DNA from: a virus
Length of the DNA: 36,565 nt
Direction: 5' to 3' (one strand)
Virus record (IMG/VR): IMGVR_UViG_3300008219_003057
Span: 1 to 36,565 of that record
Position numbers and translations under genes: made by a program. Positions 16,125 through 24,106 of this stretch are shown here, piece by piece. The notes under the pieces are model-generated. The model was not told the DNA's origin and ran no database searches. It saw nothing but the letters and a program-made list of their open reading frames with translations. Position 1 is the stretch's first letter. Every line of letters begins with the position of its first letter.

Positions 16125-16724
16125 ATGGCTTTTATTACTAATATTACAACCCTCCCTATTATTACTGGATCATATACCGATGGCTCTCCAAGTTACATCG
16201 ACAATCGTCACGGCAACGTTCGTGGGGGAGGAACCATTGCTGACACAACTGACTGGTCAGCGTCTACTTTTGGAGAAGGCAATCCTGTTATCACTATCGT
16301 ATCTGGCGTTGGTGGTGTTGTATCTGCAAATCCGGCAGTGTCAATTAATGCTGGGACACAAGTTATTAGTGTTGCTCAAACTACGATTGCAGGCATAGCA
16401 AATACAACCTTGCAAGGCGGTCAGTCTGATAGTGCAAACGTAGCCTATACTCCGTTACAAATAGACGTGCTTAAAACTTATTTTTATAAGACAGCTGTGG
16501 TTGCTGGTAACTGGAATATATTTAATGGAACATTTAGTTCTATTACTAATACTCAGTCAGGTGTATATGATATTGCTGGAGGCGTAGATACTTCTGCAAC
16601 TATTCGATCATCGGGTACTGATATTGCTGCAAATACGACACAAGATATTCCGGGTAGAATTACTTATCGCGATGGTAATCCTAATCCAGTTCAAAGTGGA
16701 TATGGAGCAAGATACCTCTGGTAA
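16125..16724 (+). CDS. Tandem paralogue B, hypothetical (probable virion or surface protein)
   Basis: A 199-residue protein clearly related to the preceding gene: MAFITNIT, SYTDGSPSYIDNRHG, RGGGTIADTT, STFGEGNP near the start and SSGTDIAANTTQDIPGRI, YRDGNPNPVQSGYGARYLW at the end. The central ~60 residues are different, as expected of a duplicated protein whose exposed part evolves faster. The AGAAGG ribosome site is partly within a hairpin. A strong terminator follows, closing the unit. Function unknown. Confidence 0.7.
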   Translation: MAFITNITTLPIITGSYTDGSPSYIDNRHGNVRGGGTIADTTDWSASTFGEGNPVITIVSGVGGVVSANPAVSINAGTQVISVAQTTIAGIANTTLQGGQSDSANVAYTPLQIDVLKTYFYKTAVVAGNWNIFNGTFSSITNTQSGVYDIAGGVDTSATIRSSGTDIAANTTQDIPGRITYRDGNPNPVQSGYGARYLW

Positions 16725-16748
16725 ACTCGGTTACCAACCATTAAAACG

Positions 16749-16781
16749 AAGGGATCTTGGAAGGCCGAGATCCTTTTTTTT
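16749..16781 (+). terminator. Rho-independent terminator after the paralogue pair
   Basis: A twelve-pair stem (AAGGGATCTTGG with CCGAGATCCTTT, two G-U pairs) and an AAGG tetraloop run into eight T. It is the strongest terminator in the window and the last one I can see before its end. Confidence 0.93.
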
Positions 16782-16812
16782 CTCAGATCTTTAACATTAT
16801 AACGAGAGAGCC

Positions 16813-17145
16813 ATGAAAGATAATAGTTTTACAAGAGACTTAATATTTTTTTTGGGACTATGTATAGTAAGTATGGCAGGATTCTGGCTGATGATAGGTG
16901 GCAAATACATTAATCGTGAAGAAGCCCTTCTTCTGATTAAACAACAAACAGTTTCTATTGAAACAAAATTAGATATGTATCATAGTGCCTTGGCAGTTCA
17001 AGATAATAGAATATCGAAACAAGAAGAAAAATTACAAAGAGTGTTAGAACAAAATACGGAAGCTATTAATCAATTAAAAATCCAAATCGCTACACTTTCT
17101 CAATCGATAAAAGCTATTAACACGAGCTGGCATAGTCATGACTAA
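16813..17145 (+). CDS. Small membrane protein with coiled coil
   Basis: This 110-residue protein has one membrane helix (about residues 10-30, LIFFLGLCIVSMAGFWLMIGG) preceded by a short charged start, then a long Gln/Glu/Lys-rich helix with heptad spacing (about 42-105). That is an N-in, single-pass, coiled-coil layout, as seen in some phage lysis or spanin-like and exclusion proteins. It overlaps the next gene by eight bases, so the two are probably co-translated. A GAGAG site precedes the ATG, 31 bases after the terminator. Confidence 0.75.
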   Translation: MKDNSFTRDLIFFLGLCIVSMAGFWLMIGGKYINREEALLLIKQQTVSIETKLDMYHSALAVQDNRISKQEEKLQRVLEQNTEAINQLKIQIATLSQSIKAINTSWHSHD

Positions 17146-17725
17146 CATACCGTATTCACAAGCCAAATCCCTTATTAAAGAAGGAGATGTGCTATTATTC
17201 CAAGGTAAAGGAATGCTCTCATGGCTAATAAAAAGATATGGATCTGGTGTTCATAGTCATGTTGGTATTGCGCATTGGGACGGCAAACATTTACAGTGCG
17301 TAGAGTTTAGAGAATTTAAAGGAGGTCGTTCTATTTCGCTTAAAAGTCAGGTGGACGAAAACTTAGCAGATATTGACGTTTTTCGTGCAGCTAAAACCAT
17401 TGAATATGACGATATCAAATATGAACTTACGGAAGTAGTAACATCGAAAATCAGTAGCATACTAATATTATTGACAGGACTTCCATATGGATGGAAAAAT
17501 ATATGGAAATTGGTCAAACATTATACTCCACTTTTGCGATTAGCACCACAAAATATGAAAGACGATGACCCAACGAAAGTTTTTGTTTGTAGTACTGCCG
17601 TTGCATATGCATATCGAATGGCTTACGTTGATCCTGTGCCGTATTTAGCAGATACTGCGGTTGCACCTGCCGATCTTGCCCGCTCAGCACTTTTTAAATA
17701 TCAATTTACAATAGAAAAGGATTGA
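17138..17725 (+). CDS. Permuted papain-like (NlpC/P60, YiiX-type) hydrolase
   Basis: The circularly permuted papain fold shows as GDVLLFQGKG…SWLIKRYGSG, then the catalytic His in VHSHVGIAHW, and the catalytic Cys in FVCSTAVAYAYRMA at the C-terminal end. This order (His before Cys) is typical of YiiX/LRAT-like members, which act on amide or ester bonds including cell-wall peptides and acyl chains. Length is 195 residues. The start overlaps the membrane coiled-coil gene, suggesting a pair. A cell-wall hydrolase for lysis or entry is a fair guess. The substrate is not shown by the sequence. Confidence 0.78.
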   Translation: MTNIPYSQAKSLIKEGDVLLFQGKGMLSWLIKRYGSGVHSHVGIAHWDGKHLQCVEFREFKGGRSISLKSQVDENLADIDVFRAAKTIEYDDIKYELTEVVTSKISSILILLTGLPYGWKNIWKLVKHYTPLLRLAPQNMKDDDPTKVFVCSTAVAYAYRMAYVDPVPYLADTAVAPADLARSALFKYQFTIEKD

Positions 17726-17729
17726 TAAA

Positions 17730-17978
17730 ATGACTAAGGATTCCAAAACAGAAGAAAAAAAACCATTTTTATACAGATCAATATTCGATCCGTTGATAGC
17801 CCGGTTGTATAATAATACTAGATGTTCTCAGTGCAACGGCAAGGGATATGTTATATCTGAAATTCCACCCGAAGGTCTTAAATATTTTCTCAAGGGAATA
17901 TCCAATAGGCAAGTATATACATACTGTAGGTGCGTTGATAATAATGTTAAAAAAGCAACGTCAAAAAGAACTAGATGA
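17730..17978 (+). CDS. Small zinc-binding-type protein
   Basis: This 82-residue protein has a CSQCNGKGY box (the CxxCxGxG pattern of DnaJ-type zinc modules) and a late YCRC, together giving four cysteines for one zinc site. The start and end are lysine-rich. It follows the papain-like gene after four bases with an AAGG site. It probably binds zinc, and a chaperone-like or nucleic-acid role is open. Confidence 0.65.
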   Translation: MTKDSKTEEKKPFLYRSIFDPLIARLYNNTRCSQCNGKGYVISEIPPEGLKYFLKGISNRQVYTYCRCVDNNVKKATSKRTR

Positions 17979-18015
17979 AAATATTCTGCCATTTAAAAAG
18001 CAATAGGAAATAAAG

Positions 18016-18654
18016 GTGAAGGATAAATTTATTAGGAAATATATGAGATTGGCAAGGGAAATGGCCAATGACCAGAACCCATGTTTATCTAGACAGGTAG
18101 GGGTTGTCATAGTCGATCCTACTACTAATGGCATAGTAGGCGCAGGATATAACGGTCCCCCACAGAAGACACCCCACTGTAACGAAATAGAATTTTTTAA
18201 AAATTTCTTCTGGCCTCAACTTTCAAATAGCGAACGAATGCATATATTGGAAATCTATGCCGATTCTAAACATCTTAAAAACCAACTTAGCTTTATTCAA
18301 AATATTCAACCTAAAAAAGATAATGGAGACGTTTATAAATTTCTTGCAGGATGCAATGAATGTCCACGTAAAATATTAGGATACGCCGCAGGCGAAAGAT
18401 CAGAGCTGTGCTCTTGTCAACACGCAGAAAGAAATGCTTTAAATAAATTACCAATTCCCGCTCAAGGATTAATTATGTTTTGTTGGTGTGGAGTTCCTTG
18501 TATTCAATGTAGCGGATCAATTATTAATGCTGGAATCAAAGAAGTACACTGTTTAAAAGAAAATGATTATCAATCATCGGCTAGATGGTTGTTTAAACAT
18601 GCTGACACTAAATTGTATGAATATGATATATCAACCTTGGAAATGCAACAATAA
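18016..18654 (+). CDS. dCMP deaminase (GTG start)
   Basis: Deaminates dCMP to dUMP for thymidylate synthesis. It has QVGVVIVDP, GAGYNGPP, the zinc/catalytic HAE in QHAERNAL (H136, E138) and the PCxxC zinc ligands (PCIQC, C162/C165). The 212 residues include a long insert (about 55-130) carrying further cysteines (CNECP, CSC), perhaps a second zinc site as in T-even dCMP deaminases. The start is GTG at 18016, preceded by AGGAAATAAAG; no ATG fits. It sits directly before the ribonucleotide reductase gene. Confidence 0.9.
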   Translation: MKDKFIRKYMRLAREMANDQNPCLSRQVGVVIVDPTTNGIVGAGYNGPPQKTPHCNEIEFFKNFFWPQLSNSERMHILEIYADSKHLKNQLSFIQNIQPKKDNGDVYKFLAGCNECPRKILGYAAGERSELCSCQHAERNALNKLPIPAQGLIMFCWCGVPCIQCSGSIINAGIKEVHCLKENDYQSSARWLFKHADTKLYEYDISTLEMQQ

Positions 18655-18665
18655 AGGGAATGGTT

Positions 18666-21164
18666 ATGACGGAAAGGTTTACGAATAGCTTTAGCTATGA
18701 AACATGGGAACAAAAATATAAATTTAAAAATGACTTGTGTATCGAAGATACTTGGCATAGGGTTTCTAAAGATTTGGCTTCGATTGAAGAAAATAAAGAA
18801 GAATGGGCAAATAAATTTTATAAAGTCCTTGAAGACTTTAAATTTGTACCCGGTGGTAGAATTACATCTAATGCAGGTACTGGATTAAAAGGTACTACGT
18901 ACATTAATTGTTTTGTAGATGGATTTGAAGGTAAGGATCTAGATTCTATCGAAGGTATTTATACTACCCTATTGAGACAGGCTCAAATCTTAAAAAGCGA
19001 GGGTGGTTACGGTTTTTGTGTGGATACGCTTCGACCTTGTGGCTCTCATATTGGCGGTATTAGCAATCAATCTCCGGGTGCTGTAAAATTCTTAGAGTTA
19101 TGGGACAAGTCTTCAGAAATCATTACCGCTGGTTCTGGAAAAAAGGCACGCAAAGATCAAAAACATTTTATACGTAAGGGTGCGCAAATGGTTACTATGA
19201 GTTGCTGGCATCCTGATGTTATAGAATTTATTGAAGCTAAAAAAACTCCCGGTAGACTTTCTAAGTTTAATATGTCTGTTCTATGCACTGATGAGTTTAT
19301 GGGCGCAATAAAACTAGACATGCCTTGGAAACTTGTATTTCCCAATTATGAAAAATATCCTAATGAATATAAAACGAATTGGAATGGAGATCTTAAATCT
19401 TGGATTTCTTTAATAGATGACGAAGAATCTATTATGGTTTATCGTGAATTCGAATCTGCAAGAGATCTATGGAATTTGATTATGGAAAATACCTATAATC
19501 GTAACGAACCCGGAGTACTTTTTGTAGACCACATGAACCAAATGAACAACTTACATTATTGTGAGTGGATCAACGCTACCAATCCATGTGGAGAACAAGT
19601 ATTACCCATTGGAGGAGTATGTCTACTGGGCTCTATTAACCTAGTACATTTTATTGATCCTGAAAATAAAACATGGAAATATAAAGAACTAAAAGAAACT
19701 ATTCATACAGCTATTCGTTTTATGGACAATGTAAACGATAAAACCCACGTACCATTAAAAAATCAAAAAGAAAATTTGAAAGAGAAGAGACGTATAGGAT
19801 TAGGCATTTTAGGATATGGGTCTGCTCTGCTCATGGCGCGTATAAAATATGGAAGTAGTAAAGCATTAGAGCTTACAGAAAATTTAATGAAGTTTTTTAC
19901 TAACGAAGCATATAAAGCCTCTGCTTTATTGGCAAAAGAGAAGGGTACATTCCCGTTGTACGACAAGGATCACTATCTTAAAGGTGAGTTTATAAAAAGA
20001 CTAGACCGTAGCACCACCAATTTAATAAAAGAACATGGGATGCGTAATTCTCATGTCACATCCATACAGCCAACGGGAAATAGTTCGTGTTTTGCAAATT
20101 TGGTTAGTGGAGGATTAGAGCCATTGTTTATGCATGGGTATATTCGCACCTCAATCCAACCAGCCGCACCTGAAGGGTTGCCTGTTCCCAAAAATATAGA
20201 CTGGAAAAATAAAACCTTTGATCTAGAAAGCGTTGAAGACAACGAAGTAAATTGGAATTGGGTTAAGGAGGGGGATGAAGATTTATTAGCAACTAAGTTT
20301 GAAGATAAAACGTGGAAGTTTGATAGAACTAGAGGATTATTAAAAGAAGAATGGGTTGAAGATTATGGTGTTTCACATCTCAAGAATATAAAAAAATGGA
20401 ATGCAGAAGCTGGATGGGCAGCTTGTACTATGGACCTTGATGTTCAAGCACACGTTAATACCATGTCTCTGTTTGCTCATTGGGTAGATTCGGCTATCTC
20501 TAAAACTATCAACTTACCTAACGACTATCCTTATGACGATTTTAAAAATGTATATAAGCAAGCATGGGAAAAAGGTATTAAAGGATTCACAACCTATAGA
20601 GCTGGAACAATGACCAATGTACTATCAAAGTCTTCTTCTTTAAATAAAATACAAAAAACTAATTCTCCAGCAAGACCTAGAGAGCTTCCATGTAATGTGC
20701 ATCATATAACAGTTAAGGGAGAACAGTACTTTGTTATTGTCGGTATATATAATGATGAGCCATATGAAGTGTTTGCTGGAAAAAATGGATTTATTAATAA
20801 AAAAGTAAAAACAGGAGTTGTAATCAAATTAGGTAGACCTAAAGGAGTATATAAGGCCATTTTAGATGATGGTTTAGAAATGTGTCCTATTAATGCTACT
20901 TGTAGCGCAGAAGAAGATGCCTTAACTAGAATGACTTCTACTTCAATTAGGCATGGCGCAAACATACATATGGTTGTACAACAGCTTGAAAAGGTTAGAG
21001 GAGAAATGACGTGCTTAGCAAAAAGTATGGCTAGGGCGCTTAAAAAGTATATCCCCAATGGTGCCAAAGAAGAGGGTGCTTGCCCAGAGTGTAGTAGTGG
21101 GGGATTAATTCGTCAAGAGGGTTGTGTTACTTGTACTCAGTGTGGGTGGTCGAAATGCGTTTGA
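18666..21164 (+). CDS. nrdJ: Class II (adenosylcobalamin-dependent) ribonucleotide reductase
   Basis: Reduces ribonucleotides to deoxyribonucleotides using a B12 radical, so no beta subunit is needed. Visible features: the N-terminal redox Cys in YINCFVDG (C82), NATNPCGEQ with C308 and E310 (thiyl radical site), the partner Cys in GGVCLLGSINL (C319), a QPTGNSS phosphate loop, and a C-terminal double CxxC zinc ribbon (CPEC … CTQCGWSKC) typical of NrdJ. Of two in-frame ATGs, 18666 is correctly spaced from AGGGA; 18660 is too close. Length is 832 residues. No nrdB-like gene is next to it, consistent with class II. The first bases of the next gene overlap its end. Confidence 0.93.
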   Translation: MTERFTNSFSYETWEQKYKFKNDLCIEDTWHRVSKDLASIEENKEEWANKFYKVLEDFKFVPGGRITSNAGTGLKGTTYINCFVDGFEGKDLDSIEGIYTTLLRQAQILKSEGGYGFCVDTLRPCGSHIGGISNQSPGAVKFLELWDKSSEIITAGSGKKARKDQKHFIRKGAQMVTMSCWHPDVIEFIEAKKTPGRLSKFNMSVLCTDEFMGAIKLDMPWKLVFPNYEKYPNEYKTNWNGDLKSWISLIDDEESIMVYREFESARDLWNLIMENTYNRNEPGVLFVDHMNQMNNLHYCEWINATNPCGEQVLPIGGVCLLGSINLVHFIDPENKTWKYKELKETIHTAIRFMDNVNDKTHVPLKNQKENLKEKRRIGLGILGYGSALLMARIKYGSSKALELTENLMKFFTNEAYKASALLAKEKGTFPLYDKDHYLKGEFIKRLDRSTTNLIKEHGMRNSHVTSIQPTGNSSCFANLVSGGLEPLFMHGYIRTSIQPAAPEGLPVPKNIDWKNKTFDLESVEDNEVNWNWVKEGDEDLLATKFEDKTWKFDRTRGLLKEEWVEDYGVSHLKNIKKWNAEAGWAACTMDLDVQAHVNTMSLFAHWVDSAISKTINLPNDYPYDDFKNVYKQAWEKGIKGFTTYRAGTMTNVLSKSSSLNKIQKTNSPARPRELPCNVHHITVKGEQYFVIVGIYNDEPYEVFAGKNGFINKKVKTGVVIKLGRPKGVYKAILDDGLEMCPINATCSAEEDALTRMTSTSIRHGANIHMVVQQLEKVRGEMTCLAKSMARALKKYIPNGAKEEGACPECSSGGLIRQEGCVTCTQCGWSKCV

Positions 21165-21517
21165 TACCACTATGGCTAACACCACAAAGAATCGTACATA
21201 TTTGTAGTATAATTATTGTATTAGTTGCAGCAATAGATACATACTGGTTAAGTAAAAACCGTTCTTTTATGATATCTGTAGAACAAAATCCCATCGGTCA
21301 ATATTTAATACATTTAGACGATGGCGATGTTTCTATATTTATTTTGTGTAAAATGATCGGAACCTATACAGTTATCTGTATGCTATATACTATATTACAC
21401 TACAGTCCAAAACATGCTATCGGTATAGCGACAATGTTGGCTTTAGCGCAGCTTACTTTATTATATTATTTATATTGGTGGGGATCTTCAATCGAAATAA
21501 ATTTACTAGGAGTCTAA
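21155..21517 (+). CDS. Integral membrane protein, hypothetical
   Basis: The open frame extends back to 21122, but the ATG at 21155, ten bases inside the end of nrdJ, is the likelier start (120 residues, MRLIPLWLTPQR…). Three hydrophobic helices are visible (about IVHICSIIIVLVAAIDTYW, VSIFILCKMIGTYTVICMLY and IGIATMLALAQLTLLYYLYW). This looks like a small multi-pass protein; a holin or a superinfection protein is possible, but nothing specific is seen. Confidence 0.65.
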   Translation: MRLIPLWLTPQRIVHICSIIIVLVAAIDTYWLSKNRSFMISVEQNPIGQYLIHLDDGDVSIFILCKMIGTYTVICMLYTILHYSPKHAIGIATMLALAQLTLLYYLYWWGSSIEINLLGV

Positions 21518-21546
21518 AATACGTTATCGAATGCCAAATTTGAAGG

Positions 21547-21552
21547 TATAAT
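21547..21552 (+). promoter_or_regulatory. Possible promoter -10 element
   Basis: TATAAT in the 52-base gap before the FmdB-like gene, 18 bases before its ATG. The region 17 bases upstream reads TTATCG, a poor -35. A start here would leave a leader of only about 10 bases, so confidence is low. Confidence 0.22.
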
Positions 21553-21569
21553 ACTTATGGAGAATATCA

Positions 21570-21920
21570 ATGCCGGAATACACCTTTATCTGTGAAAAGT
21601 GTTCAGACAATACGTCTTTGGTCTGTACAATATCTGAATATTCGAATAAATCAAAAACGATAAAGTGCGATTCTTGCGGAGGTGTTTTATATAGGGACTT
21701 TGCTGAAGACAATATTGACACGTTTGTATCTGTAGGCTTGTCTGACTGTAAAACTATAGGTCAATATGCAGAAAAACAAAGTGCTAAATATACCAAAGCA
21801 CAGTTAGCAGATATGAAAGAAGGGTTTAAAACTAAGAAAACAGAAGGGGGAAGTCCGCTACCTCAAGGTATGAGTCGTATGGAAAAACCCGATCATGGAA
21901 CACAGTGGACGAAAGATTAA
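21570..21920 (+). CDS. FmdB-type zinc ribbon protein
   Basis: The first ~50 residues match the FmdB-like zinc ribbon pattern: MPEYTFICEKC, then IKCDSCGGVLYRDF, giving two CxxC knuckles. The rest is charged and probably flexible (KAQLADMKEG…). Phages often carry one or more such proteins; the family was named from a putative regulator but its function is unclear. Length is 116 residues. GGAG site before the ATG. Confidence 0.72.
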   Translation: MPEYTFICEKCSDNTSLVCTISEYSNKSKTIKCDSCGGVLYRDFAEDNIDTFVSVGLSDCKTIGQYAEKQSAKYTKAQLADMKEGFKTKKTEGGSPLPQGMSRMEKPDHGTQWTKD

Positions 21921-21935
21921 CTAAGGAGATATGTT

Positions 21936-22364
21936 ATGGCTAAAAAAAAGATTGCAAAAAAGAAAACCGAAACGCATGTAATTAATAAAGAGAAGACTAA
22001 AAAAAAGGCTAAACGTACAGAGATTGTTTATACTATCACAGGAAAACAAGAGTATCTTGAAAATGATCAATACCCATGCATTAAATTAGATGCTGAAAAG
22101 GCACAAGAATCTCCAGATGCTTTTGCAATAAAAATAACGATTGGTCAAAGAACTAAATATTATGCTAAACGAGGGAAATACGGTAGACTATATAATCCCA
22201 TAGGTATGTTTAGCGAAGGAACGGCATCTAAAAGACTTGGACATGCAGGTAAATTTGAATGGAAATTTACAGAGGTGGGCAAAAGAGCGTTTGAATTTTA
22301 CAGAGATTTTTTAAGAACTAAGAACATTGCGTATTTACACAACGCAGAAAGGGAACTGTTATGA
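21936..22364 (+). CDS. Lys-rich hypothetical protein
   Basis: This 142-residue protein begins with a long basic stretch (MAKKKIAKKKTETHV…KTKKKAKR), then a compact alpha/beta part. A clear AAGGAGATATG ribosome site. It overlaps the next gene by four bases. The basic tail suggests nucleic-acid contact, but the domain is not one I recognise. Confidence 0.68.
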   Translation: MAKKKIAKKKTETHVINKEKTKKKAKRTEIVYTITGKQEYLENDQYPCIKLDAEKAQESPDAFAIKITIGQRTKYYAKRGKYGRLYNPIGMFSEGTASKRLGHAGKFEWKFTEVGKRAFEFYRDFLRTKNIAYLHNAERELL

Positions 22365-22669
22365 AAAAGGGTAAGCTTACCGTTATTGAGTCGGCATGTA
22401 TAAAGGGTATGATTGCACAAGACATTTCTATTCAAGACATGTGTTTGCAATTAGACAGAAGTGATCATGTCGTTGGAAAAGAAGTAGAAACGCTTAAATC
22501 AGAGGCGGTTAGAGAGCAATTATATATCAATAAAACTGCTACTGGTAGCAAGGGTGTCTCTATTATGACAGAGGCGGCTTCAGTTCGTGGAGATGTTACA
22601 AAAGATAGAGTGACTACAATTCCTAAAAAAGATACCAGTTCTCCTTGGGTTCATAAAATACACAACTAA
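22361..22669 (+). CDS. Small protein with HTH-like N-terminus
   Basis: The first ~45 residues of this 102-residue protein (KLTVIESACIKGMI, QDISIQDMCLQLDRSDHVVGKEVE) have the spacing of a helix-turn-helix. The rest is Thr/Lys-rich and likely disordered, with a PWVHKIHN end. It overlaps both neighbours (ATGA and TAATG). A DNA-binding or regulatory role is possible, with no certain family. Confidence 0.62.
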   Translation: MKKGKLTVIESACIKGMIAQDISIQDMCLQLDRSDHVVGKEVETLKSEAVREQLYINKTATGSKGVSIMTEAASVRGDVTKDRVTTIPKKDTSSPWVHKIHN

Positions 22670-23133
22670 TGGCTAAAACTAGATCGGACACTAGTCGTTA
22701 TCCATCCAGATATTCACCTAAGATTGATCAGGATGGTTTTGCATGGGTAACTGGAAGACAGTATATTGTAGAATTAATCTGTGAAAATCAGGCTATTAAG
22801 CAAAAAAAAGAGCTTCCAAGAGGATTTTATACCAAGTCATTAGATCTTCCTGAATGGAAACGACTTTATGATCAACAGATAACTAACCGTAGTCTTAATA
22901 AGTTAATACTGCAACATTCAGTAGATAAGATTATTGCTTTTTTAAAAGACCATCGCTATATCACAAGCTTAAGACCAAAGTGGGTACATAATAAATTAAA
23001 CGAATATAAGTTTGTAGAAAAAACAACCAATTCCACCCAACAAAACGTACCCTACAATTTTAATAAAAAAGAAAGCTTCGATAGTAACAATAGCAAACAA
23101 TCTATTGTATCTAAGCTAGAGGATTTGGAATGA
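22669..23133 (+). CDS. Hypothetical protein upstream of the recombinase
   Basis: A 154-residue protein starting MAKTRSDTSRYPSRY, with several helices (ELICENQAIKQKKEL, NKLILQHSVDKIIAFLKDH) and an Asn/Ser-rich tail. TAATG overlap with the gene before and ATGA overlap with the recombinase gene, so it is translated together with the recombinase. It could be a recombination accessory factor by position. No motif supports this. Confidence 0.66.
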   Translation: MAKTRSDTSRYPSRYSPKIDQDGFAWVTGRQYIVELICENQAIKQKKELPRGFYTKSLDLPEWKRLYDQQITNRSLNKLILQHSVDKIIAFLKDHRYITSLRPKWVHNKLNEYKFVEKTTNSTQQNVPYNFNKKESFDSNNSKQSIVSKLEDLE

Positions 23134-24104
23134 TAAAAGATATTATTAAGGAATATGGAGATGTTCTTCATGACCCATCCTCAATAACAGATGAAATACT
23201 AGAGATTATTCCTGTTAGTCCTAAAATTGATATTGCATTGGGTGGTGGAGTTCCCGAAGGTTCTTTGTTTATTCTAACCGGACCTGAAAAAATAGGAAAA
23301 ACAGTTACCGCTCTCACCTTTTGTGCCAATGCCCAGCAGCTTAAACGTCCTGTTTATTATGGGAATATAGAAGGTCGTTTACGTAAACGAGATATAGAAG
23401 GAATCAAAGACTTACAAGCAGATCCTGAGTTATTAAAAATAATAGGCTCTACCCAAGGGAATATTTTATCCGCCGAAAAGTACTTAAGTATTTTTGATCA
23501 AATCATTCATACACAACCAGAAACAGTTTGTGTAGTCGATTCTTTTTCAGCACTATCAAGCGACGCAGAACTAAAGGGAGATTTAACTGATCAGCAAGTC
23601 ATGACAGTTCAAAAAGTACTGTCTAAATTTTGTAGACGCATTTCTAATGTATTACCAATTAATAAAGTTACTGTAGTAGGAATTACACACTTGATGGCTA
23701 ACGTTGCATTTGGCAAAGGCAAAGCAAAGGTAGAAAAATCTGGGACCGCCTTAAAGTATCAAGTAGATGTTAAATTACATGCTAGTCATATCAGTCCTAT
23801 TGTACAGGGAGACACACAAATTGGACAAACAATACATTGGCAAGTAGTCACCTCTGCTATCGGACCTCCGGGACAAAAAGTAGATAGCCATATTAAATAT
23901 GGTAGAGGAATCTGGAAAGAGATGGAATTGGCGGATTTGTTAATAGATTTTGGCATCATTAAAAAAAGTGGAGCATGGATAACTTTGCCTAACGAGGAAA
24001 AAATACAGGGTCAAAACAATCTGGCTAAATATTTAGAAGATAATCCAGATCAATATAAGGAGTTTGAAAAAACCATTTTCTCTATGATTGGAATAGAAAG
24101 GTAA
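23130..24104 (+). CDS. uvsX: RecA/UvsX-type recombinase
   Basis: Forms filaments on single-stranded DNA and exchanges strands during recombination-dependent replication and repair. Walker A GPEKIGKT at residues 51-58, a catalytic-type Glu at E81 (GNIEG), Walker B VCVVDS (D137), and a C-terminal SGAWITL … QGQNNLAKYLEDNP segment matching the RecA C-terminal region. At 324 residues it is closer to RecA core length than to the ~390 of UvsX. GAGG site. SSB and the helicase lie in the same genome. Confidence 0.88.
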   Translation: MIKDIIKEYGDVLHDPSSITDEILEIIPVSPKIDIALGGGVPEGSLFILTGPEKIGKTVTALTFCANAQQLKRPVYYGNIEGRLRKRDIEGIKDLQADPELLKIIGSTQGNILSAEKYLSIFDQIIHTQPETVCVVDSFSALSSDAELKGDLTDQQVMTVQKVLSKFCRRISNVLPINKVTVVGITHLMANVAFGKGKAKVEKSGTALKYQVDVKLHASHISPIVQGDTQIGQTIHWQVVTSAIGPPGQKVDSHIKYGRGIWKEMELADLLIDFGIIKKSGAWITLPNEEKIQGQNNLAKYLEDNPDQYKEFEKTIFSMIGIER

Positions 24105-24106
24105 GT

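Noticed and set aside
16797-16803. TATAA-like box before the membrane coiled-coil gene
   Set aside because: It would start the transcript a few bases from the ATG and its -35 would be the T run of the terminator.
17944-18006. 20-codon open frame between the zinc protein and dCMP deaminase
   Set aside because: It mostly overlaps the end of the upstream gene, has no own ribosome site and is too short to call.
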